NCBI GenBank assembly: GCA_030612045.1
Contig: JAUWOP010000004.1
Coordinates: 1-47,626 of the forward strand
Direction: 5' to 3'
DNA length: 47,626 bases
DNA from: Chloroflexota bacterium
GTDB taxonomy: Bacteria > Chloroflexota > Dehalococcoidia > UBA2247 > JAUWOP01
Shown here: in pieces, positions 8,296 through 15,451 of the stretch
How positions within the stretch are numbered: the stretch's first letter is position 1
Layout: each line of letters begins with the position of its first letter
The notes under the pieces: model-generated
What the model was told of the DNA's origin: nothing
Databases searched by the model: none
The model's input: only the letters and a program-made list of their open reading frames with translations
Program-made: the position numbers and the translations under genes

Positions 8296-8486
8296 CGAAG
8301 AATTCTATGCCTCTATCCTTCTCTTGTCAAAGGTTTCTTGGAAGGTGAATCTCTACAATTGTTGATTCATCCCTTGTTATTCTATTGTTCTGCTTATTTG
8401 TCCCCTGAAATCTATTTTGCAGGACGAATCTTTCATTAATTGCCCCGCAAATCCTGATGCGAGTACAGCAATACGGGTACAATACC

Positions 8487-8515
8487 TTGACAGAGAAAAC
8501 TCTCTATGTTAGATT
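8487..8515 (+). promoter_or_regulatory. Candidate sigma-70 promoter for etfBA
   Basis: TTGACA (8487-8492), a 17-base spacer and TAGATT (8510-8515). The spacer region contains the short dyad AGAGAAAACTCTCT (8492-8505), a possible operator. It predicts a leader of about 70 bases before etfB. The rest of the 297-base spacer to the divergent permease shows nothing else recognisable. Confidence 0.6.
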
Positions 8516-8592
8516 TACCCTTGGGAAAGTGAGGTTTGAGTGATAAGTAATAATAGAGGGATAGCTTATAGAAGAAGGAGGTCTCGGTCTTT

Positions 8593-9396
8593 ATGAATAT
8601 GATTGTTTGTGTCAAGCAGGTGCCTGATCCTGAAGCGCCACCTGCTAGCTTTAAAATTGACTCCGCCGCTAATAAGGTAATCCCCCCTCAGGGGGTGGCG
8701 CCGGTGGTCAGTCCCTTCGATGAGAATGCTGTTGAGGCTGCTTTGAAGATTAAGGATAAGGATAAGAGTAGCAAGATTACAGTACTTAGCTTGGGGAATA
8801 AACTGGTCAGGGATGTAATCAAGAAGCCAGTATCTATGGGGAGTGATGAACTGATTTTGCTAGAGGATGAGGCTTTCGAGGAGGGTGATAGTTGGTCCAC
8901 TGCTTATGCCCTGGCGATGGCTATAAAGAAGATTGGCACCTATGACATTATTTTCTGTGGTCGACAGGCGGCAGATTGGGATGCAGGGCAAACAGGCATT
9001 GGAATTGCTGAGCTGCTGGGAATACCCGCAATCACACTAGCAAAGGGTGTGGAGGTTGCTGATGGTAAGGTCAAGGTAGAGAGAGTACTGGCGGATGGCT
9101 ATGAAGTGGTGGAAGCGCCTCTTCCTTGCTTAATAACTGTAAGTAACGAATTAGGTGAACCGCGATATGCTACAATGAAGGGGATTATGGCTGCTGCCAA
9201 GAAGCAGCCTACCATCTGGAAGCCCCAGGACATTGGAGTAGATGCTGCTGAGCTTGGTGCTAAGGGCAGGCATACCAAACTAGTTAAGCTGTTCCAGCCC
9301 GTCAGGGAAGGTAAGTGCGAAGTTATTGAGGGTGAGACTCCTGCTGAGGCAGGTGCTGGTCTGGCAATGAAGCTCCGTGAGGCTAAACTGATATAA
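8593..9396 (+). CDS. etfB: Electron transfer flavoprotein beta subunit
   Basis: A 267-residue EtfB. It binds AMP (FAD in bifurcating types) and pairs with EtfA to shuttle electrons between flavin dehydrogenases and the membrane or ferredoxin pool. Visible signs: the start MNMIVCVKQVPDP, the conserved FDENAVEAALKIKD near 43-56, and CGRQAADWDAGQTGIGIAE near 121-139. AAGGAGG sits ten bases before the ATG. etfA follows after 22 bases. No acyl-CoA dehydrogenase or FixCX gene lies in the operon, so the electron donor is encoded elsewhere. Confidence 0.95.
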   Translation: MNMIVCVKQVPDPEAPPASFKIDSAANKVIPPQGVAPVVSPFDENAVEAALKIKDKDKSSKITVLSLGNKLVRDVIKKPVSMGSDELILLEDEAFEEGDSWSTAYALAMAIKKIGTYDIIFCGRQAADWDAGQTGIGIAELLGIPAITLAKGVEVADGKVKVERVLADGYEVVEAPLPCLITVSNELGEPRYATMKGIMAAAKKQPTIWKPQDIGVDAAELGAKGRHTKLVKLFQPVREGKCEVIEGETPAEAGAGLAMKLREAKLI

Positions 9397-9418
9397 AATT
9401 TCGAGGAGGCAATAGCCA

Positions 9419-10417
9419 ATGGCAGATTATAAAGGTGTGCTAGTAGTTGGAGAGGTGGTTGATGGGAAGCTAGCAGCAATAACCAGTGAACTTCTAGGGG
9501 CAGGCAGGGGTTTAGCTGATGCCCTCGGTGAGACACTAATAGCAGTCTTGATAGGAAGCAATGTTAAGGGCTACGCCCAAGAGGGTGTTGCTTATGGAGC
9601 AGATAAGGTATATGTAGTAGAAGACCCTCTCCTTGAGCAATATCAGGGGGATTCTTACCTGGCTGTAGTGGAGAAGCTTGTAAATGAAGTGACGCCATCC
9701 ATAGTTCTTATGGGGCAGACCTCGATAGGGCGTGACCTGGCTCCAAGGCTAGCTTTCCGGTTGAAGTCAGCTGCATCAATGGATTGTGTAGCGCTAGGTA
9801 TTGACCCTGATTCTAAGTTACTTCTGGGAACAAGAGCAGTATATGGTGGGAATGCTCAAGCAATTTTTGCGATGGAGTCTAAACCACAGATAGCTACTGT
9901 CCGAGCTAAGGCAATGGAGCCTCTGGGGAAGGATGATTCTCGTAAAGGTGAGGTCATTACGCTGGAATCAGGACTAGATGCTTCTCAGATAAGAACCAGG
10001 TATCTTGAGACTGTTAAAGAAGAGATAGCCGGCATAAAGCTGGAAGATGCTGCAATAGTGGTAGGTGGAGGACGAGGTATAGGCGGTCCCGATGGATTTA
10101 AAGAGCTGCAGAAATTGGCTACTTTGTTGAAGGGAGCAGTAGGCGCAACACGTCCACCCTGTGACAATAAGTGGGTAAATGATACTCTACAAATCGGGCT
10201 TACGGGTAAGATTGTTACCCCGGATGTGTATATCGCAGTGGCTCTCTCAGGCTCCAGCCAACACCTATCTGGATGTTCTGGTTCGAAGAATATTATCGCT
10301 ATAAATAAAGACCCCGAGGCGAACATATTCAAGGTGGCTCGTTTCGGAGTAGTAGGAGACTGGAAGCAGGCGGTGCCTGCCTTCACTGAGAAGGTCAAGG
10401 AATTGCTAGCAGGGTAG
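9419..10417 (+). CDS. etfA: Electron transfer flavoprotein alpha subunit
   Basis: A 332-residue EtfA. The N-terminal adenine-nucleotide-hydrolase-like domain covers about 1-200. The C-terminal FAD-binding domain has VVGGGRGIGGPDGF at about 214-227, GAVGATRPPCDNKW near 240-253, and the FAD signature ALSGSSQHLSGCSGS around 275-290. GAGGAGG lies upstream of the ATG, and it is co-transcribed with etfB. Which kind of Etf (bifurcating or not) cannot be decided here. The pair sits directly upstream of the cell-division cluster but is separated from it by a stem-loop and a new promoter. Confidence 0.95.
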   Translation: MADYKGVLVVGEVVDGKLAAITSELLGAGRGLADALGETLIAVLIGSNVKGYAQEGVAYGADKVYVVEDPLLEQYQGDSYLAVVEKLVNEVTPSIVLMGQTSIGRDLAPRLAFRLKSAASMDCVALGIDPDSKLLLGTRAVYGGNAQAIFAMESKPQIATVRAKAMEPLGKDDSRKGEVITLESGLDASQIRTRYLETVKEEIAGIKLEDAAIVVGGGRGIGGPDGFKELQKLATLLKGAVGATRPPCDNKWVNDTLQIGLTGKIVTPDVYIAVALSGSSQHLSGCSGSKNIIAINKDPEANIFKVARFGVVGDWKQAVPAFTEKVKELLAG

Positions 10418-10428
10418 GAAAAAAAGTA

Positions 10429-10452
10429 GGGGCAGAGCTTAAGCTCTGCCCC
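10429..10452. terminator. 24-base perfect palindrome after etfA
   Basis: GGGGCAGAGCTT is followed immediately by its reverse complement, ending 12 bases after the etfA stop begins the spacer. It is not followed by a T run on the plus strand; the A run lies upstream (about 10419-10425). It could be a non-canonical or bidirectional terminator, or an mRNA 3' end stabiliser. Confidence 0.45.
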
Positions 10453-10482
10453 CACTTGGAACTAAAGCGTGTCTATGGCTAT

Positions 10483-10511
10483 TTGACAGAAGATAGGAAA
10501 TCTTGTATAAT
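10483..10511 (+). promoter_or_regulatory. Perfect consensus sigma-70 promoter for the ftsA-ftsZ-ftsA cluster
   Basis: TTGACA (10483-10488), exactly 17 bases, then TATAAT (10506-10511). Both hexamers match the consensus. The predicted leader to the GTG at 10586 is about 68 bases. Confidence 0.85.
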
Positions 10512-10585
10512 CGTCCGCAATTGTACCTTGAATGGTCAAGGTAAGGTTAGTTGGTTGCTATAAACAGTCCGGAGGAGGAGAAATA

Positions 10586-11863
10586 GTGCAGAATGGAACT
10601 CTGGCTGCTGTGGATTTGGGCACTTCGAAGGTATGTACTATAATAGTCAATGTAAGTGGAGGAAACATAATTGAGGTGATGGGATGGGGAGTAGCTGAAT
10701 CTGCCGGGGTGGAAAAGGGTGTGATAGTAGATATCGAGAAGGCAGGGGACTCGGTTGTGGAATCGCTGGAACAGGCAGAGAAGGCGCGGGGCCTGAGGGT
10801 GCAGTCAGTAGTAATGAACACGAGTGGGAGGCACCTGAGCTCATTTAATAATAGAGCTACACTGGCTATTCACCATCGTAGCCATGTAGTATCCAAGAGA
10901 GAGGTTAAGAAGGGCTACAAGGCTTCCACAGACATTGACCTGCCTATAGACCGAGGGATGCTGCATGCTATCCCGCGTGGTTATCACCTGGATGGGCTGG
11001 CTAGCACCAGGAATCCCGTAGGGTTATTCGCCTATAAGCTAGAGGTGGAGAGTCATATTATCACAGCAGGGTTAGCGTCTGTCCAGAATCTGGTAGAATG
11101 CCTTGCCAGTATTGGTGTGAAGGTAGGGCATGTAGTAGCGAATTATATTGCCAGCGGTGCAGCAATGTTACAGGAAGGAGATGAGGAGAGAGTAGTAGCA
11201 GTAGTAGATATTGGGGCAGGCACTACAGATGTGGCAGTGTATAAGGATGGGCGTATCTGGCATAGCTTTGTTCTGACCATCGGCGGTGACCAGGTGACCC
11301 GAGACATGGCAGCAGGACTGGGTATTTCCTTTGAGATGGCAGAGAAGCTTAAAATGGAGTATGGGTCTACCTTGGATTTAGAGAGTTCTAAGATGGAGGA
11401 GGTGAGCTCTAAGGTCCACCAGAAGTACGGGATTTCTTACGAGTACATGAACTATATTATAAAGGCACGGGTAGAGGAACTCTTGGAGATGGTACATGTG
11501 AAACTGGCGGACATGGCAGGTGAGGATACCGCTGCTCTCACTGGTGCTTCAGTGCGATTGTGTGGAGGAGGTGCTCATCTGAAGGGGTTGCCTGAGACGG
11601 TTCGTGAGGTTATGGGTATCCCAGCAGTGGTCGCTGTACCCAAGAGATTAGCTGGACCGTATCCTTCTCTGGATGATATCTCATTTGCTACAGGTATAGG
11701 TTTAGTGTTATGTGAATTAGCCGAGGAGAAGGTAATGGGTGCTCGATTCTTGAGTCAGGATGGCTTTCTCAAACGGAGGAGAACCCGCCCGCGTATTAAT
11801 CTGCCTCGGATAAGCATCAAGTTATCAAGAGGTATGTCTAGAAGGACCTCTCGTCGGCATTAG
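10586..11863 (+). CDS. ftsA: Cell division protein FtsA, paralogue 1
   Basis: A 425-residue actin-fold ATPase that tethers FtsZ filaments to the membrane. Motifs: phosphate-1 AVDLGTSKVCTI near 8-19, the NTSGRHLSSFN region of the 1C subdomain, phosphate-2 VVDIGAGTTDVAVY near 212-225, and adenosine-motif LCGGGAHLKG near 330. The GTG start is chosen because GGAGGAGGAG lies upstream; an in-frame start 18 codons earlier has no RBS. The C-terminus is strongly basic (KRRR, SRRTSRRH) instead of the usual amphipathic helix, so its membrane contact may be electrostatic. ftsZ follows after 28 bases. Confidence 0.92.
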   Translation: MQNGTLAAVDLGTSKVCTIIVNVSGGNIIEVMGWGVAESAGVEKGVIVDIEKAGDSVVESLEQAEKARGLRVQSVVMNTSGRHLSSFNNRATLAIHHRSHVVSKREVKKGYKASTDIDLPIDRGMLHAIPRGYHLDGLASTRNPVGLFAYKLEVESHIITAGLASVQNLVECLASIGVKVGHVVANYIASGAAMLQEGDEERVVAVVDIGAGTTDVAVYKDGRIWHSFVLTIGGDQVTRDMAAGLGISFEMAEKLKMEYGSTLDLESSKMEEVSSKVHQKYGISYEYMNYIIKARVEELLEMVHVKLADMAGEDTAALTGASVRLCGGGAHLKGLPETVREVMGIPAVVAVPKRLAGPYPSLDDISFATGIGLVLCELAEEKVMGARFLSQDGFLKRRRTRPRINLPRISIKLSRGMSRRTSRRH

Positions 11864-11891
11864 TAATAATAAGGAGGGGGAGAAAAGGGCT

Positions 11892-12980
11892 ATGGCTAAA
11901 ACAACATTTACACCACCGGGGGCAAGGATACTAGCTGTTGGGGTGGGTGGTGGAGGCTCAAATGCGGTAAACCGTATGGTGCGTGAGTCAATCCGTGGAC
12001 TGTCACTTGCCACAATTAATACTGATGCGCAGGCGCTGGCGTTGTCAGAGGCACAGGAAAGGATTCAAATTGGTGAAAAGTTTACTCGTGGTCTGGGAGT
12101 TGGCGGTGACCCTGAGGCTGGCAGGAAGGCTGCTGAAGACAATATAGATGAGCTGGCTCAGTTAGTAGATAAGATTGACCTGCTGTTTGTTACTGCAGGG
12201 ATGGGTGGTGGAACTGGCACAGGGGCTGCCCCTGTAATTGCTCAACTGGCCAAGGAAAAGGGCACCCTGGTAGTAGGAGTGGTGACTACACCATTTAATT
12301 TTGAGGGAATGCGGCGACGCCAGGCAGGTGATAAGGGTATCGATGCGCTCAGGAAGCATGCTGATGCAGTAATTGTAGTTAATAATGAAAGATTGTTTGA
12401 GGTTCCTGCTTATGACTCTCGACTCACAGTGGATAATGCCTTCAAGATGGCAGATGATGTATTAATGATAGGGGTTCGAGCTATTACAGAGGTAATCACT
12501 GAGTCCGGGTTAATAAACCTTGACTTCGCTGATGTGAAGGCAGTTATGGATAATGCTGGTGAGGCATGGCTCTCAGTAGCTAGGAATAGTGGGCAGGGTA
12601 GAGCAGTGGAAGCCGCCAGGGAAGCTATTCACAGTCCTCTGCTAAACGGTAATATCAAGGGAGCAAAGCGAGTCCTGTTTACTATCAGTGGTAGCTCCAA
12701 CCTTACCCTGGCAGAGGTCAATCAGGCTGCTGAGGTCATTCGTAATGAGGTGGCAGAGGAGGCCAATGTAATCTTTGGTGTTGACCTTAATCATGGGATT
12801 GATGATGAGGTAATGCTGGTGCTGATTGCTACAGGGTTTGCCTCTAACGCAGAGATAGTTCGGAAGGCACAGGATAAGAGGGTTCACCAGTATCTCAAGG
12901 GAATAAATGACTCTGATCTGGATATGCCAGCATTTGCTCGTATGCCTTCTGCCATGCGACACAATGGAAGGCAATCCTGA
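11892..12980 (+). CDS. ftsZ: Cell division GTPase FtsZ
   Basis: A 362-residue tubulin homologue that forms the Z-ring. Visible: GGGGSNAVNRM near 19-29, the tubulin signature GGGTGTG at 105-111, NNERLF near 160, and the T7 synergy-loop stretch NLDFADVKAVM near 207-217. The C-terminal conserved peptide is recognisable as DMPAFARMP, close to the final residues, which normally binds FtsA. The linker before it is very short, so the protein is compact. GGAGGGGG precedes the ATG. It lies between two ftsA paralogues. Confidence 0.97.
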   Translation: MAKTTFTPPGARILAVGVGGGGSNAVNRMVRESIRGLSLATINTDAQALALSEAQERIQIGEKFTRGLGVGGDPEAGRKAAEDNIDELAQLVDKIDLLFVTAGMGGGTGTGAAPVIAQLAKEKGTLVVGVVTTPFNFEGMRRRQAGDKGIDALRKHADAVIVVNNERLFEVPAYDSRLTVDNAFKMADDVLMIGVRAITEVITESGLINLDFADVKAVMDNAGEAWLSVARNSGQGRAVEAAREAIHSPLLNGNIKGAKRVLFTISGSSNLTLAEVNQAAEVIRNEVAEEANVIFGVDLNHGIDDEVMLVLIATGFASNAEIVRKAQDKRVHQYLKGINDSDLDMPAFARMPSAMRHNGRQS

Positions 12981-13021
12981 GAGAATAGTTCTAGCTAGAT
13001 GATGAATCTGACAGGAGAAAG

Positions 13022-14236
13022 ATGACCAGAGATGGTATTGTAACCTCTATTGATGTAGGTACCTCTAAAATCTGTACCATAATAGCCAATGTGAGAGAGG
13101 GAAGTATCACCCAAATTCTGGGTATGGGTATTGTTCCCTCTCATGGTATACAAAAGGCTATCGTGGTTGATATTAATGAACCTACAGAAGCAATTAGAGA
13201 GTCAGTGATAGAGGCAGAGCGGAGTAGTGGAATCAGGGTGAAATCAGCCTATGTGGGTATCACTGGTAAACACATTAACTCATTTAACCGCCATGCCAGT
13301 GTAGCCACCAGCAGGCGTGACCACAAGGTCACAGATAAGGTGCTCAAGCAAGCAATTAAGTCTGCCAGTAATATTAACCTGCCTGAGGGGAGAAAGCTAA
13401 TTCATGCTATCCCGCGTCAGTATATCCTGGATGGACAGGCGGGGATTAAGAATCCACTGGGAATGCATGCCTATAAGCTGGAGGTGGAGACCCATGTAAT
13501 TACTGGTGGTGTCAGTTTTATTCAGAACCTGGTCAGGTGCGTTCAGGGAGTCGGGATTGATGTAAAGGACCTCATTCTGGAGCCTATTGCTGACAGTGAG
13601 GCAGTGCTGGAAGCAGGGGAGAGAGAGTCGGGAGTTATCCTAGCTGATATTGGAGCAGGTACTACGGATATCATCGTATTCAGAGATAGTGATATCTGGC
13701 ATAGTTCAGCATTACCTGTGGGAGGGCATCAGGTAACCAGAGACCTGGCTCTAGGTTTGGGTATTCCTTTTAATATAGCCGAGGAGCTTAAGAGAAACTA
13801 TGGTGAGGTGATGCTACCAGAGGAAGGTAATCTGCGAACTATCAACATGGGAGCTGCAGGGAATAGCATCTCCGGGGCAGAGGTATCCTATATTATTAGA
13901 GCTCGTTTGACAGAAACCCTGAAGATGATTTTCTCGGATGTACCCAGAGACAAGTGGGAATCATGGGAGCCGGCGAGTCTGGTGCTCACTGGCGGGACGG
14001 TTAATCTACCAGGGACGGATATGCTAGGACAGGAGGTGCTGAGCCTCCCGGTACGAGTAGGGAGACCTGCTGGTATAGTCGAAGGTGCCGCTGGTCTCAG
14101 TGACCCGGCTTATGCCACAGGTATAGGGTTGTTACTCTGGGGGGTAAAGTATGGGGGAGAAAAGGTCTCTCCTCCTGCTGGTGGTGTATTGAGGAACTTC
14201 TTCTCACGGCTGACCAGGCGGTTCTGGGGGCACTGA
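13022..14236 (+). CDS. ftsA: Cell division protein FtsA, paralogue 2
   Basis: A 404-residue FtsA-type actin homologue. Motifs: SIDVGTSKICTI near 8-19, GITGKHINSFN in subdomain 1C, LADIGAGTTDIIVF near 208-221, and LTGGTVNLPG near 325. Unlike paralogue 1, the C-terminal segment LRNFFSRLTRRFWGH looks like the canonical amphipathic membrane-targeting helix. GACAGGAGAAAG precedes the ATG. It is the last gene of the ftsA-ftsZ-ftsA cluster. The clear difference in C-termini suggests that the two paralogues anchor FtsZ differently. Confidence 0.92.
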   Translation: MTRDGIVTSIDVGTSKICTIIANVREGSITQILGMGIVPSHGIQKAIVVDINEPTEAIRESVIEAERSSGIRVKSAYVGITGKHINSFNRHASVATSRRDHKVTDKVLKQAIKSASNINLPEGRKLIHAIPRQYILDGQAGIKNPLGMHAYKLEVETHVITGGVSFIQNLVRCVQGVGIDVKDLILEPIADSEAVLEAGERESGVILADIGAGTTDIIVFRDSDIWHSSALPVGGHQVTRDLALGLGIPFNIAEELKRNYGEVMLPEEGNLRTINMGAAGNSISGAEVSYIIRARLTETLKMIFSDVPRDKWESWEPASLVLTGGTVNLPGTDMLGQEVLSLPVRVGRPAGIVEGAAGLSDPAYATGIGLLLWGVKYGGEKVSPPAGGVLRNFFSRLTRRFWGH

Positions 14237-14256
14237 GAGCTTACCCGGAAACTACC

Positions 14257-14326
14257 TGTAGGAGCGGTCCCCTGACTGCGATAATCCTCAGTTGTGATAA
14301 TTCGCAACAAGAATGTTGTTCCTACA
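14257..14326. repeat. 70-base dispersed repeat with TGTAGGA/TCCTACA ends
   Basis: Terminal inverted arms TGTAGGA (14257-14263) and TCCTACA (14320-14326) flank the phrase GCGGTCCCCTGACTGCGATA. A related, truncated copy lies at about 35243-35283, and short relics (TGTTCCTAC) occur near 925-938 and 29332. It has no coding capacity. It is probably an intergenic miniature repeat. Confidence 0.6.
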
Positions 14327-14358
14327 TCAGAATGATAAGCAAGCCTTCATACAATTGC

Positions 14359-14386
14359 TTGACACACCTTCACTAAGGATGATAAA
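14359..14386 (+). promoter_or_regulatory. Candidate promoter for the ribosomal gene block
   Basis: TTGACA (14359-14364), a 16-base spacer and GATAAA (14381-14386). It lies about 43 bases before the TTG start of rpsL and is the only good promoter-like sequence I see before the long co-directional block. Confidence 0.5.
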
Positions 14387-14428
14387 CTTCAAGTTCGAGT
14401 TCTGAGTAATTATGTTTGGGAGGATAAG

Positions 14429-14860
14429 TTGCCTACGATAAACCAGCTTGTGCGGCATGGGCGGAGGCATGTTGTGCCTAAGGTTAAAACCCCAGCGCTG
14501 CGGGTTTCTTATAATGTGCTTAAGAATAAAGTGGTGTATGGCAAAGGTTCCCCGCAGAAGAGGGGAGTATGCATTCAAGTAAAAACTACTACTCCCAAGA
14601 AACCGAACTCCGCTTTGCGCAAGGTTGCTCGTGTGAGATTAACTAATGGGATGGAGTTGACTGCTTACATTCCTGGGGAGGGGCATGACATCCAGGAACA
14701 TTCTGTAGTTCTTGTGGAAGGAGGCAGAGTAAAGGATCTGCCTGGAGTGCGCTATCATATTGTCCGTGGGGCTCTAGATGCTGGTGGTGTAGCTAATAGA
14801 CGGCAATCGCGCAGTAGATATGGGACAAAAAAAGATAAAGGCTCGGGACGTGGTGCCTAA
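14429..14860 (+). CDS. rpsL: Small ribosomal subunit protein uS12
   Basis: A 143-residue S12, the decoding-centre protein of the 30S subunit. [19 protein letters not shown] and the [14 protein letters not shown] segment are intact. Compared with the usual ~124 residues, it has about 19 extra residues between the N-terminal KTPAL and SPQKRGVC, an insert I associate with Chloroflexota S12. The start is TTG with GGGAGGAT upstream. It leads the rpsL-rpsG-fusA unit. Confidence 0.96.
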   Translation: MPTINQLVRHGRRHVVPKVKTPALRVSYNVLKNKVVYGKGSPQKRGVCIQVKTTTPKKPNSALRKVARVRLTNGMELTAYIPGEGHDIQEHSVVLVEGGRVKDLPGVRYHIVRGALDAGGVANRRQSRSRYGTKKDKGSGRGA

Positions 14861-14955
14861 TCTTTAGTGGTGGTGGTTGGAGAGTTGGGTTATATGCCTT
14901 AGTTGTAGGCGCCAAGTGTACAATACCCGGGCTTTTTGCTGTTTGGAGAAGCTAA

Positions 14956-15426
14956 GTGTCAAGACGAAGAAGAGCTGAAAAGAGAAAGATACCACCCGAT
15001 GTTAAGTATAACAGCGAGTTAGTCTCTCGATTAATCAATAGATTAATGGTTGGTGGTAAGAAGAGAACAGCAGAGGGAATCGTGTATTCTGCGATGGGTA
15101 TAGCTGCGGAACAGCTGAAGAGAGACCCTGAGGAGACCCTAGATAGAGCCATACAGAATATAACTCCTCTGTTAGAGGTTAAGCCACGGCGTGTTGCTGG
15201 CTCTACCTACCAGGTTCCGGTAGAGGTGAGAACAGGTCGAGGGCTCTCTTTAGCACTGCGATGGCTGGTTACCATTAGCCGGGCACGCAAGGGACACTCT
15301 ATGGCTGAGAAGCTAGCCAATGAAATTGCTGATGCCGCTCGGGGTCAAGGGGTCGCCGTCAAGAAGCGTGAAGATACCCATAAAATGGCAGAGGCGAATC
15401 GTGCGTTTGTACATTTTCGATGGTAA
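14956..15426 (+). CDS. rpsG: Small ribosomal subunit protein uS7
   Basis: A 156-residue S7, the head-nucleating 30S protein that binds the 3' major domain of 16S rRNA and the mRNA exit. Typical elements: MSRRRRAEKR at the start, the NRLMVGGKKR region near 29-38, and the C-terminal KREDTHKMAEANRAFVHFRW. The start is GTG with TGGAGAA upstream. It is separated from rpsL by 95 bases with no other recognisable element. Confidence 0.97.
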   Translation: MSRRRRAEKRKIPPDVKYNSELVSRLINRLMVGGKKRTAEGIVYSAMGIAAEQLKRDPEETLDRAIQNITPLLEVKPRRVAGSTYQVPVEVRTGRGLSLALRWLVTISRARKGHSMAEKLANEIADAARGQGVAVKKREDTHKMAEANRAFVHFRW

Positions 15427-15451
15427 TATAAAAGTATTATGAAGAGGGAAA

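Noticed and set aside
10429-10452. Canonical plus-strand terminator after etfA
   Set aside because: The palindrome is perfect but no T run follows on the plus strand; kept only as a low-confidence stem-loop.
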